The notes under the pieces were generated by a model. It made no database searches and was not told the origin of the DNA. It saw only the letters and a list, made by a program, of their open reading frames with translations. A stretch of DNA of 64,000 nt from Endocalyx cinctus (lineage: Eukaryota; Ascomycota; Sordariomycetes; Amphisphaeriales; Apiosporaceae), in the NCBI GenBank assembly GCA_001600455.1, contig BCKC01000008.1, forward strand, positions 1,461,345 to 1,525,344, read 5' to 3'. The position numbers and the translations under genes were made by a program. Shown here piece by piece: positions 10,889-23,561 of the stretch (positions are counted from its first letter, which is position 1; every line of letters begins with the position of its first letter).

Positions 10889-13534
10889 TATGTATTTTTT
10901 ATTTTAATTTTTAGACGAGGTCCTCATCTCGACTGGGTGTATGTAAGAGCAACATGATTCTAACCACTTTGGGAATATCTTCATGGCCGAGCTGGCCTTT
11001 CCACACTGACACAGCGCAGTCACCCCACCATATTCGTCACCCTGAATTGGAACCTCCGAACCACAATGGTTATCCTTCAGGATCTTTTTCATAATATTGC
11101 GCGCTTACTACTGCCCACTTACGAAACGTCTCATTTTATGTCTTAAGTTGTCGTAGTACCTTTACGAGCTTACAGGCAATTCGCTTAAGTATAGGATGCT
11201 GTTTTTATTCGCATATCAAATCTCACAATCATGATACTCTCGTGCATATTATTTTCAGGGAGCGATAACATGTTATTATAAGCTACTCGCCGCCTTCTCT
11301 AGATGATTATACATGCGCTATTCATCCTCTAGAAATCAATTGGCCAATCGACGATGGACCTTGCTGCAATCAACCTTCTTTTCCCGGCCCCCAACTTATA
11401 TTAGGGTTTTCCCAACACCTTGAACCATTTGCTGTACTACTGTAGTACTTGGAAATGGTTATGATTGGCTGAACCCTTGTTCTTTTGATCTGCATCCTTA
11501 TGCGAATTCGGTGAAAAAAAGCTGACAAAGGATGGGGGCCAAGCATCTTTGCATTCCCCTTGGTCGAGGTGTATTCTAGAAGAACTGGTATTCTTATTTA
11601 CGCCACCCTCGTCGAATAAAAACTTCGGTGATCAGCGAGAAAAAAAAAAAAAAAAAGTCGCCCTGTCCAGCCCTGTCATTGGCACACATAGATTAGGCAT
11701 GGGGAAAAAAAAACATGGCAGACATATTGCGATGTTTGAAGTCTAGTCCAGTATAATAGGGCCTAATTAATTTATCTAGGTTAAGGCCATCATATGATAA
11801 AATAGTCATGGTTCGCGGAAGTGTATGGGTAGCACCGAAAAGTCTCTCTCCAAGACGCCCTACCTTTCTGTGGACTGGAAGCCAGGCTAGACGATGAAAC
11901 TCTTCGGTCTCCAACCCGATCCAATTTTGAGGCCTCAGTACAACCCCATTTTCGTCAGTTTTCTCATTTTTCGTTTGGAAATGTTCGCTGATTATTACTT
12001 ATACCCCCCTCCATTTCGCTTTATGCGTATTCTTACATATATAGTATATACTGCAGTCTCCGTGGAGCATTGCGTACCCTCTCGTATGACGTTGTGGACC
12101 GTGAGCTAATCATACAGATGCCAAACCCAGCCTGCAGGTCCCGTCCTAAACTTGGTGCTACCCTAATGGATAACTCAATCTACGCCCTTCTTCAGCATGA
12201 TTCCTTAGGATCCGGGCGTACCATGCTGGCATCAGATAACTCGGTTGAAAAAATTATGATTGGGCCGCCGTAAAAGCTTCCTCGCATTTCGGAGCAGCGT
12301 GACTATTACTAGGACAACCCCCACTCACACCCAAACTGATGCTAATAAGCTTGAAGGTATCATCAGCGTATATCGATCGTCACTTACACTTCTTTACAAG
12401 GTTGGCAAATGGCACGGTTTAAACGTGGGTTATGGCGGTTAAAGCTGCAGCCCAAATTAATAAATGCGCCCTCGAAGGTGTCATAGTGACATCGCTCATA
12501 ATTTATATATGGGAGTTTTCTCCTCCGGCAGCCCAGATATTCGGACTTTCACCGAAAACATGCTTAAAGCTCGTCCGTGATGATATGAAGTCTTCAGAAT
12601 ATTACATTCAAGAAAATATCTTGTTAAAATGCCTAGCTTCGCTCTATCTTCTAGAGACGAGGTTGCAGGTGGTGCACTGCCTTTGATTAGCTTAATGTGT
12701 TAAAACATGCTGTGCAAGTTTTTTACCATCCAAGAAACTCATGGCCTATCTGAATACCAGAAAAAAAAAAGAAAAGAAAAAAAACTCTAGTTATGTATTT
12801 CTTGATTCAAGCCGGTTTGTAAATATATCTATGGTGTTAAGATAGACAAGTGTGGCCAATTCAACCTGAAGGAAGTATTCGTCAGTTGCTGGCTGTCCCT
12901 TGGAATCGTAGACACTAACAGCAACGCGTCAACGTATGAAAACATAAATACATCCAGAACGCGACAACCATCTCGCAGATTCAATCTCCTAGTTACTTTA
13001 AATCTACCACTGAAAGCTGCCAGCAGGCCCCAAAGATCATACTTCTCAACTCCGTAAAAGCCTACAGGCTATTCATTCCTTGATAAATATACACCATTCA
13101 TTAGAAATAGCCTCAGGCGTGTCCTTTTCCGCCACCGTTTCTCGTAGGGATTCTCTGATAAGGCCGGGTTAAAAGGAAGCGTGCGACCACACTCTCAACA
13201 GATAGATATAAATATCCAGCAGTGCCCTTTTTTCGAGAAGAGAAAACGGTTGCTTGATTGGGACGTACTTATCACTGTCTCCTCATTACTCAGCTCGTGA
13301 AAAGATGCCATACGAAATACGGAGATAAGCTGATATTTACCGGAAGGTGGGACAGATATTCGTTAAATAGCTGGCATTTTCATTTCGAAGCGAAAGAATT
13401 GTATTGTCAGACTAGAGTGGGTAAGAAAGTCTATTCCAGAATGAAGTATTGGCATCAAAGCCTGCTTCCCCCCCTCCCCCCTTTCTTATTAATGTTCCCT
13501 ATTCTCCCTCTCTTCAAAAGATCAACCCCTCTTA
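10889..13534. other. Gene-poor stretch, no confident gene
   Basis: Three plus-strand frames (12070-12273, 12260-12442, 12432-12686) follow one another in different phases. They might be the decayed remains of a single gene, but they show no domain I recognise. Otherwise there are only short chance frames and A-runs (11641-11657, 12761-12785). Confidence 0.45.
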
Positions 13535-15125
13535 TCACCCATCGTCGCCTTCCGACTGTCTGAAACCAGCCAGCGGATGCTGCGTTACCCTCAGATTATT
13601 TAGGTCAACATGCAAACCGTTATCCCCACCGTAGGAAGAAGTAGCAGCGGTGCTGCTGCCTGCATCGCTGGGGGTGTGGAAAGAAAACCCTCTCGGCGTT
13701 GACATCCCGTCGTCATTAGTCGTCAAGGGTGCATCGCTTTCGTCCCCACCGTCTCCTCTCGTATCGGATTCCGACGTCTGATTCGTAGCGAATTGCTTCT
13801 TTGGGCCCGACTCCGTGTAGTAACTTAGGTCGCCGTTGATCGTTATGCGCCCTTGCCTGACGTAAGGTGGCTGGTCCTCTTTGCTATTCGTGTCCAGGCT
13901 GGTAGGTACATGTGCGTGGGCATGGTTTGCACTGTGCCCCGGGATATAGATCGGTCCTATCGGCTCGGGCTCCTTTTCTCCGACATCGTCTTCGTCTTCC
14001 GGTTCTCGGTGGAGCATCGGCTCTTCTTTCTGGTACCCCACGTCTGTAGTAGATTCGGATACGCCCTCGGGTTGCGAGGCCTGAACTTGAGGTTGTTCTT
14101 GTTGGGCCTCCGGCTGCTGCTGCTGAGGTGCCGGTGTCGGTGCCGGTGACGGAGGCGCCGGTTTTTTCTCCTTCTTCTCACGTCTGATTAACTCGACTTC
14201 CAGAACGCGTGTTCCGGGCGGGACTTTCGAAGCGAGGCCGTCGTCGTCGCGGTCGAAATACAGGGCCCACCACGACCCCGTGCTTACCCCCTTTTCTTCT
14301 TCCTCTTCCTCCTTCTCCTTCACGGCGACGAACCCCTCCCACCCTTCGAACGTCATCCTTCGGTCCTGCCGGGTGCAGTCGAAGGGCCCGGTGATGTGCC
14401 CCTGAGCCTCGGCCCTCAACCCATACTTGACCTCGTGCGTGTCCCGGTCGACGTAGATCCAGTTTAGGAAGGGCGGGTCCTCGCTCACGGTGCTAACCAG
14501 TCCTTCGTAGGGAGGACTGGTGTCCGGGTAGGGAAGGAAGTATCCGGCAAACGGGTACCCGATGGACGAGGTGTGGTCTTGAGCGCGGTGAACGCCGTGC
14601 TCGCTGTCGGAAGTGAGAGGTAGGGAGGACTTGACGCGAATGTACAACTATGAATGATGCGAAGATGACATGAGGTTAGCACCATAAACCAACATCGTTC
14701 GTTCACATCTTGACCGAACTATCTTCTCCGACTATGCTACATACAAGCTACTAACTCGTATAACTCGGGCTTTGGTTACTCCTAGGCTTAAGAGTGGAGA
14801 AATATGATGATGTATGGCTCGACCCTCTTTATCTCACCGAAGAAGCAAAAAAAAAAAAAAAAAAAAAACAGAACATTTTGACGTTGGTAGGGTAGACAGA
14901 CGTATTTGTCCGAACTCGGAAACTAACCTTAGAGTCTTTTAAGACAACCAGCATACCGTTTATGTCTTGGCCAGCCCGCGATGGCTGTACGCACGAGACG
15001 ACGAGATTGCAACGGCGGGACCGGTGCTCCTCCCTCTTAGCCTTCGATTGGCTGGTCCTTATGGCCTCTTGTGAGCCTAGCATGGCAGGGCAGATGGTCA
15101 CGGCCAACAGCAGCGGGAGAGACAT
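13535..15125 (-). CDS. Conserved fungal protein of unknown function, two exons
   Basis: Exons 15125..14928 and 14647..13535 give 436 residues. The donor is GTTAGT (14927-14922) and the acceptor TAG (14650-14648), phase 0; the 280-bp intron includes a long T-run on the coding strand. The ATG at 15125 begins MSLPLLLAVTICPAMLGSQE, which looks like a signal or anchor segment but is typical of this family's N-terminus. The conserved core (residues ~60-220) contains HPFAGY-like, GLVSTVSEDPPFLNWIYVD, GPFDCTRQDRRMTFEGWEGF and WALYFDRDDDG blocks, which I recognise from many Pezizomycotina hypothetical proteins. After it comes a Pro/Gln/Glu-rich, probably disordered tail. The role is unknown, and I see no catalytic motif. 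Confidence 0.75.
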
Positions 15126-16254
15126 GGTTCGAATTGAGGCTATCACCTTATCTTTTACCCTTTGCAGATGAGCGATGGAACAGTAAGGTGGAGGGGCCCG
15201 AGAGTCCTGTATTTGTGACTTGCGGAAACCGCCTTCACTCGGTCACTAATTAGATCAATAATTGGACGGAGGCGGAGCTGCGGTGTCGAAAAGGGAACTT
15301 GGTGAGTTGAAACGAAACAGTTTCTAGAACAGCGTCCAGCATTCCTGCGGGGAGATGCGAAGTGGCCAGTAGTCTGATTTGAAATTCTGTCGTGACCGCT
15401 GTCACCAGGACCGGGATGAAACTTCCAAGACGGATTCATGAATATGGGTCGATTTTGATTCTGATGGCACGATGATGTGTTACCTCGCACTCGGGGGGAA
15501 TATTCTTTGTTGTTCCTATTCTATTAGGGTGTGTGGCACACCGTGGAGGGGGGAGGGGGAGGAAAATTAAGAGAAAGACACGGAGAGATATGGGGCGGCA
15601 TCCGATTTGTAATATTGGATCTGCAAGAGGAGTGAGCTCACCCCGACCTCCGAGTACTTTTTTTTCTTCTTTAATCTGCGTTATTTATGCCATTGCTTTG
15701 CGTGATCTACCCACGAAGCGGCCGATGGCGTTCCTTTAAGCCGGCCAGAATATCGTGTACCGTTTCACAGCATACAAGATATTAACTCGGGGAAATTTCG
15801 TCGTGACCCCCTTCTTTCTCGCCCTCCCGCAACCGGATCAGGTAGTGTCGTGACACGTCGATTATGTGCTTGAAGATCTAGCTGATCGCTGTGCCGCTCG
15901 TTACGGGATTCAATTTCACGAGACATAGTTGCATCCAGAAAGTAGTGGAGGGGGTTGACGGTGAAAACAATAAAAGATAGATCTATCATCTCGGAGAAGG
16001 GGAGCATCGAATGGGTATAAATTAAACCCCTTCGGCCAGGATTCTCTGAGAAAAATATCGACGAGTATCAACGAACAGCAACTACCCATCAAGAAGAGGA
16101 GTTCCAGCAAAAGAAAGTTTACAGCCCATTCATTAGAGTAGCACCCGAGAGACCATTCATCATTCATTCACAACAGATTCAAACGCGCAAACTTGAACTC
16201 TTCATCGATCCATATCCGACCCCTTTTCTAAATCAAGAGAGAAAACTAGACATA
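15126..16254. other. Intergenic region between divergent genes
   Basis: This 1.1-kb stretch separates a minus-strand gene from a plus-strand one and should hold both promoters. A G-rich patch is at 15543-15562. No further gene is seen. Confidence 0.6.
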
Positions 16255-16878
16255 ATGTCCACCCCAGCAGCCGTGTAAGTGTAATTTTTTACTTACCTCC
16301 TTTTCTTTCTGCCCCAGCATAGAGCACCCATCAATGCCTCGCCTGTATCGTACCAAGATCATTATCAAGAAATTTCTTGTCCGAACACGTCGATGTATTC
16401 TTCTAAACTGTTGTCTCTCTATACCCAGAGCTCCCACCGCCCCGCGACGAAACGCCGCCCCCTACGATTCCGACTCGGACCAGGCCCGCGGAAACCGAAA
16501 GGGGACTCAGCTGCAGACGTTCGGAAATAGCCCAGCTCCGGGTCTCGTGCAGCCAGCAGGTAAGACAATTCCCACTCACTCACTTTCACTTCATCCAATT
16601 ACGATAGATAATACTCTTTATATTATATAAAAGATATGATAATTTACCATCCCCTATCCTGTACCTTTTTGTTTAAGCCTGTCTCCTCTTTCTTACGATT
16701 ACGTACTTTTCTAACCCCTCCTTTCCTCTCGTCTATAGGTCAACTCCTAAAGGGTGCCGTCGATGAGCACGGTGAACTCAAGGCACCTGCTTTCATGCTT
16801 GGTGTGAAGCTTGACATTGAGGCCGAAGTCCATCTCAGTGCCAGGGTTAAGGGTGACATCTCAGTCGGGCTGTACTAG
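16255..16878 (+). CDS. Small conserved fungal protein (96 residues), three exons
   Basis: Exons 16255..16274, 16429..16559 and 16739..16878 join in frame (phases 2 and 1) through GTAAGT/CAG and GTAAGA/TAG introns of 154 and 179 bp. The product starts MSTPAAVAPTAPRR, has a polar middle, and ends in an amphipathic strand-like block (KLDIEAEVHLSARVKGDISVGLY). I recall this ending as a recurrent pattern (alternating hydrophobic residues, then a KGD-like turn) in short fungal proteins of unknown function. No signal peptide or membrane segment. The conserved C-terminal block and good splice sites support it as a real gene. Confidence 0.65.
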
Positions 16879-18257
16879 GCACGACGACGAAGACGATGAA
16901 CTACGTTGATCATGAGTTAACGAGCGGGAGTCTAGCGGTGGAAACATCAATGAATAGGGCAGGGGGATGTTGATATTATTCATGGGTTTGAAAGCTGCTG
17001 ATAATCAATCGTGTGATCGTTTGTATGTTTTCTTTGGCTTTTGATTTTTTTTCTTTTTTAAAAAATCGATCCTAAGGAGTTGAGTTGTCCTTCGCGCATA
17101 CGAAATCGGGGTTTTGTCGGTGATACTGAGACATTCATTCGTTGATTTTCAGAATTTGTTTCTGAGCGAGAACAAGAAGCGCATAAATTGCATGCATAAG
17201 GAGATATCATTCATAGGAACTTTCGCTAGCAACTCAAAATTGCATCCTTGGCATCATGAACTTCTTTCAAAGTGGCGAGTGTCTCTCGGAATTAAAGTCG
17301 AGTACTAGAAGTGATCATTTTTCTTAACTCCTCTCCTCTGTAATAAGGCATTGTATCCAGCAGCTTTGCAACTATCTTGTCACTATTTTGAAAGGGAACG
17401 CTGGGTAACACATACCCTTTAGAGTTATTTTTGTGGACGACTTTAATTAAGAGTCATCACTGTGTAAGATATATGAGAGCTTCGACGAGGACGGGCTGTT
17501 CTAAGACTGGAGTTAGCAACGATTGGTAATGAAAAGGTGTCGTTTCAGACGTGGGTCAAAATACATAAGAATCATGACATGTGTATAACTTTTTCCAGCT
17601 TGAGGACTACAATAAAGAGAGCTGGTGGATAGAATCAATGCTATACCCCTTAACGGTCTCGGGAACCTACATGAGAAGATACGCTGATGACCGTGCGAAA
17701 TTGACTCTGACTGTCTGGGCACGCATAAGAAGAAAGGAAAAAGAAAAGGAAATGACAAAAAGTGTGGCAAAAAGTCAAACTCATTAGATTGATATAATAC
17801 TGATCAGTTCCATCAGTTCCATCAATTCCAAATTTCTATCTTGCCAAATCATCATGAAAATTCGAAACGGGATATAGACGACTAAGTGAAATGCAGCAAG
17901 AGAAACACGAAAATTCAACTATTCAAAGTAGACCAATAGTAGTAGTAGGTTGGTAAAATCAGACGCCGTACACCATACTTTGTCCTCAAACGACATACAA
18001 CATGTAGAAATAGGTATAGAAGTCAATCATGTTCCCAAGACTCGATGACACCCTCTTGTTCATGAGTAAACCCTTTATTTACCGTTCCGTCCGCCGATTA
18101 ATCCTACAGGCTCAAATCATAGTCATTACACCCTGTGTCTTCTGACCTCAACCAGATATCATTATGCAAAAGCACCGCTTGGCACGGCCTTCGTCATGTT
18201 TCTCGTCTAATCGACCAGCGGTCGTTTTGGGAAACCCCCACTATTACCTCGCGTCAT
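16879..18257. other. Intergenic region, no gene recognised
   Basis: Convergent 3' flanks of the small protein gene and the Rho GEF gene. A short tandem CAGTTCCAT lies at 17805-17822. Only chance frames are present. Confidence 0.6.
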
Positions 18258-21200
18258 TTATTTTTCCATATGTCCATTATTCAACAACATTTCCAACACA
18301 ATCTGCTGCCCGGAAACTTCTGGGTGGGCCATGCAAATCTTGACTGTACCCTTCGGAACCAGCTCGTAGTCGGCTAAATTCGCTTGTTGCTCAAGCTTAT
18401 TTATAGTGGCGCCTCCAGTAGGGCCTCTGATGCCATAGTCTAATACTCTCACGTCTCGACCAGCAATAATCTGGCGAAGTCGTCCATTCTCGGCGTTGCG
18501 TACCTCGACGTAATCATCATTGAAGAGCAATAAAAATTGTCCATACATTGTGGCACACTTGGCTTTCTTCTGCTTGCCGGAATACTCCATAATGACGCTA
18601 CGGCTGACGTCTCCGTGTTTGTCTATGTATACGGCGCAGTCCTCGTACGCGAGGAGGAACTCTTGGTCATTCAGGCGGAACATACCAAGTGGTTTCTGAT
18701 CCCTGATTCGGCTGGCGATGTTGGAGATGGCAGGAGCCTTCACATCCGGTATCGAAACAGGGGCTTTCTTATCTAGCGTCAACAGCTCGAACCCCTTCGC
18801 CGTCGCTATCACGATGGACGTGTTAAATATATTCATAAAGTAGCAGTCGATTGGAAGGTAAAAATCGTCGTAGTCGCGGAAGCTCTCCGTGGCACCTGTT
18901 CCGCCTCTTCTGGAGCTGCCGAATAAGCGAGATTTCTTTTCGGTCGCCTTCTGGAAAACAGGTTCCAGCACCTTAAAAGTACTGTGTAAACTCTCCTTCT
19001 TTTTATAGAACACCAGCATACGGTCCTTCATACGGGCCGTCGCAAAGAAGTGCACATCCTTTGCCAACCTTTGCGGAGAACGACGAGGATTGTCGTTTAC
19101 TGGGGTTGGGAAATTAGAAGGCGGCGCTACCACGTCTAGAGGGTAGGATATTAAGTTCCGATCCGAGAGGACAAGAACGACGGAGAATTCTTCGAGGACC
19201 GCAATTTGTGTAACTCTAGCAGTAGAAATGGTCTGGTGTATATGTTAGTTAGCATGTAATTATCCACTTTATTATGCTTGTGGTGCTTTCTCACCTTTGT
19301 CCAGCCCCTCTGGTCACTAGCATCAGCCACACAAACGCCTACATCCGTGCCAATTGCGACCATGTTCTTCCCGAAGGCAGAGAACGTAGTCGCACAGTTT
19401 ACGCCAGATCTCGATATTGGCGCCGGACCACGACCAGGGCCCCAAGTCGTCTCCAGATCCCGAATAGCCCTATCGAGAGGCGTTCCGCGAATATGCACAC
19501 CCCCTACGTACTTTCCGACAGCGGCTACCGGATCATAGGCAAATGCACTATCAGCCACCACACGCAACCGAAAAGGTTCGGCGTTCTGTGCATGCAAAGC
19601 CTTGGCATGGCGGGTCTTAGCCTCGATAATCCTATCGCACCATTCTTGACGAGTTTGCGGTGAAGGGGCAAATAGGGTATACAGCTCATGCCCAAGGTGT
19701 TTGACACGGAAGGGATAAAGAGTTTTCCCTTCGCTATCGGCCGAATTTGTGGGACCTAAACGGGTTACTGCAACGGAGCCCATGGAAGAGCTAGTTGGAA
19801 CGTGTTCCAACCCTGGACGTTCACTAGTGTTGGACACTACTTTATTAAGTTTGGTGTCCGAAGCTCCAGTCGATCTCAGGGAGGGAGTGATACCCTTCTT
19901 ATTGGAAATAGGGTCTTCTTGACTGCTCTCGAGGAATAGTAAAGGCATAGGAATTGGCTATGGCTTGTTAGCATATATGAAGGAAGGGGGTGGGTAAAAG
20001 TAAAACATATATTATTTCGAAACTTACTTCTTTTGAGACGTCGTACTTTTTGTCCGGTCGGCCATCACGCGAAGCTATCAGTTTGGCTAAAATGAGATAA
20101 TGGTCAAATAGAAGCGCATGTGTGTCTACCCATTTCACACCCTTGGAACTTATTCGCTGGAGACTTCCTTGAAGTATGAGTTCTCTACCAAGATGGTCGA
20201 GATTGAGATCAGCGTGGAACCCAGGTCGCAGGACAAGCATCTGATCCAGCTCGATCATGGTAACCTTCTTTTGCATTTCGTCAACTTTGGAGTCACAATC
20301 CAAGGTCATCATTTTGATTTCCTCAATAGCCTTTATGAGATTTGTTTTCTCTTCGCTCTCTTGTTTCATTTGCTTCAGGACAGTATTCAGTAGAAGAGTA
20401 TATCGCTGAAGTCTGGTGATAGGAGCCTTTAGGTATGAGGTCCAATCGAGACGATTCGAACGTGCGTGGTTACGATTTTGATCCAAAAACTGCTTAAAAA
20501 GGTAATTTCGGTCGGCTTCCTTCTTGACCAAGTATTGCGCGTAAGGATACGACGAAGCGTAGTCGACGTAGGCGCTCCTGGCCTTTCTTACCCACTCTCG
20601 GAAGATGTCACTATACCCAACAATCCACGGGCCCTGCTCCTTTTGTCGATATTTCAACTGTGCAAGAAGATGATCCTTGTTGACGTGTTGCACAGCATCG
20701 GCCTTGCCAAACACGGTGTTGACGAATTTTTCGATCCGAGCTTCGGCGATAATCTTAGGGTTGGAGTTGAGAAGCTGGTCTCGGTAGAGAATTCGGACGA
20801 CTTCTAGGTGGTCCATGTAAACTTCCTCACTCGTGATTATCTCATGCAGAATATTTTGCCGTTCGATTTCCTTCTTTGACTTGCCTTCTATACTCTCCTT
20901 GGTCATGTTGTAAAACTGGGCCCAGTCGAGAGTTTTAGGTCCATCAGATAATAACTCATCGAGATTGGCTTTCTTTAAGGTTCTCATGCAGTGGTAGGAA
21001 TAGCATCTCCCTGGAGTGGCATGATTCATCGCAGTGCCGTCGGATTCATGCAATTTTGGTGCGTAACAACCAGTACCAGTGAGTTGCCAGAGCACGCCAG
21101 ATATGGTGCCCGGGCCGAATTTCAGCCACTCTTCTTCAGGAACCAATATGCCTGCTTCCAGCATCAATTTCGTAACCTGAGAACTCAGAGCCTCAGCATC

Positions 21201-23561
21201 GGCAACATTCATGGTAGGAACTTTTAGACAGAAGAGCCTGACGAGACCATCTTCGACAGTCTTTCTCTTTAAATCAACTTCGCTATCGGCCATCTCACGA
21301 ATCCAATGTGCAATGCTGCTCAGGGCCCAAGGTTCAGTACAAGCTCGGACGTCTACCAAGGTAAGTTTTTCTGGCTGGAACTTTCTCCGTCTCCCGCTTG
21401 GCAGAGCGATCATGTCATAATTCACAGACGCCGGGGCGTTGGTGTCATACCCCTCATACTGCGACGCCAATTGGTGCTGTAGTCTCGAGTGTCGCAGCCT
21501 CGCGTTGCGCTCGTCTGCAGCATCCGTCTTTGACCTGCCAGGCGGTTGAATCTGAGGTGCCGTGCTATGACTAGATAAGGAGATAGATCTCTCGACTTGT
21601 AGTTGCTGGGCATTTTGTCCGTACGTGGCGTCTGGCCCTGTATATGGGCGGGAGTCTACGCTAAGAGAGTATCCATGCTGATGTCCATTCCGGCTCGGTG
21701 ATTGAACTGACAACATAGAGCTACTATCTGAGCCACCAGGAACAGCAGGGAGAGGTCTATTTGAGATACCTGGATGATAAAACATGTCAGGAATGTCATC
21801 TTTGTACGGTGAGTCGCTGCCACTATTCCTTGAATGCGAGTTTAGCGAAACACGCTCATCTCCTTCATCAAAGCTAAGACGGTGAGCTGAGGGCGATTGC
21901 AGACCACCACAGCCAGCGTAGTCGAGGTCGGCTCCTGCAAATGGGGCGTAAGTGTTGCTCCCTTGGCTCCGTTGAGAGGCATGGGTACTGGCAATCCTTG
22001 CTGGAGGTTGGCCGTTCGATGGAGTCTGGTCAGTAAGGGAAGGAGAGCCGAAACTGTTGCCGTAGACTAGATTTCCGGCGTAACCACCGCCTGCTAGTCC
22101 AAGGTCCATCGCAGCGTAGTCGCTGTCACTCTCCTCTCTGGTAGCAGGAAGTGTGGGCTGGGGAGGCTGGGGAGGAGCTTCCGGTTGGCTGAAGTATGAA
22201 AATGTACCGGCCGTACTGAATCTGTGGTCATCTGCCTCGGCCTGTTGCAATGCCCATACACCAGCTGCTCCTTCAGGATCACTTTCATCACCATCGTCTT
22301 CTTGAATGGAATAAGTATTTGCCACATGGTTTCGGCCAAGCGTCGACGCATTCGATGCGAAGCGATTCACCCCAGAAGCATCGTCTTGGTTATTTAAAGT
22401 CGTGGCGGTGGAACGGTAACTAGAGGTTGAAGTTAGGCGGCGGAGGCTTTGTAATTCGCTATCTGCGAAACCGTTATGCCCGTCTAGTCCCGTTGGTCGA
22501 CCTCGTGAACTACCGGTCCTGCCCAGTTCTGCTTCAATATCTTGCATGATATCATTCTGGGTGATGTATTCTTGGGATACATCGATATCATTTATGTCAT
22601 TAGACCCGTATCGTCCATCGCGCGTAGCTTCTATAGGCCGACTTGGCAGAGGAGCGTTGGTAGGATGTCTCGCTAAACCCGGAGACGGCTGGGGAGAGAT
22701 TCGGGGAGAGGGCGTCGAATTCGAGTCCGAAGCTAGATTAAGAAAAGAATGGGGGTCACTTGCGGAATAGTTCGGGCCTACGGGGATATCTGCATATACT
22801 GGATAGAGTCCTTGAGAGGTATCCGCGGAGTGATTTGAATAGCCTGGAGAGAGGTAAGGTGGAGTAGAGTCGCTATTGTTTGACTGAGATGTTGCCGGTG
22901 GGCTACTGGCTGGAGGATACGCCGTGCTTTGTATTGTCTGATCATAGTTTGCGTACGAAGTTTGCGAAGGGAAAGAGGCCTGAGCTTGCCAATACGGTGA
23001 CTGATTCGGCGAGTTATAGCCTTGGTTGCCGTAGTTATTGTGACCCGCGTACGAGGACTGCCGTTGAGGGCTTGCAGCACTGGAATATGCGGCTGGGTTG
23101 TAAGGCGCAGGCGTAAAAGTTCCGGTGGTGGGACTGTATGGGGAATTCGACTGTCCCCACCTATTTGCGGGAGGTTGATGATATGGTAGAACCGTGGACT
23201 GAGGCCGCGCAAATGCCTGTGGATTGTATGTTGACGGAGTCGGCGGAGTTTGTGCCTGATATGTGTTGTGTTGTTGATAAGACGACATAGTAGCGTTCGC
23301 AAGACCATGTTCAGGCCTATTCGCGTGCGCCGAACCCCCTAGGAACAACTCATCTTGACCAAATCCCCGAGTATTCGTGTTTATAGTCGGGTGATAAGCT
23401 GGACGAGAAGACGTCGAATTAAACCCGGAGGAATCATCACCATCGTTGAAACTTGCCCTTCGCATAGGATACGAGTTTTGATCTTGAGATTGTCCTACGA
23501 CAGGATATTGTACGGGAGGAATATGGCCATATCGGCGCTGATCGTCGCCTCGAAATGACAT
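18258..23561 (-). CDS. ROM2: Rho1 guanine-nucleotide exchange factor, Rom2/Rgf type (DEP-DH-PH-CNH)
   Basis: Exons 23561..20028, 19957..19295 and 19232..18258 give 1,723 residues. Introns of 70 bp (GTAAGT/TAG) and 62 bp (GTGAGA/CAG) are both phase 0 and restore family sequence across the joins. Order of parts: a Ser/Pro/Gln/Asn/Tyr-rich, probably disordered region (1-~725); a DEP domain (~728-840); a DH (RhoGEF) domain (~895-1090, with LKAPITRLQRYTLLL as the conserved helix); a PH domain (~1125-1310, interrupted by a low-complexity loop); and a citron-homology domain (~1350-1690). In yeasts, Rom1/2 and Rgf1-3 load GTP on Rho1 at the plasma membrane and so drive cell-wall glucan synthesis and the Pkc1 integrity pathway. 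All four domains are intact and the order is that of the family. The minus-strand gene is divergent from SOD1, 4.9 kb away. Confidence 0.93.

Noticed and set aside
22778..23308. 176-codon minus-strand frame inside ROM2
   Set aside because: Out-of-frame shadow of the disordered, Ser/Pro/Gln-rich N-terminus of the Rho GEF.
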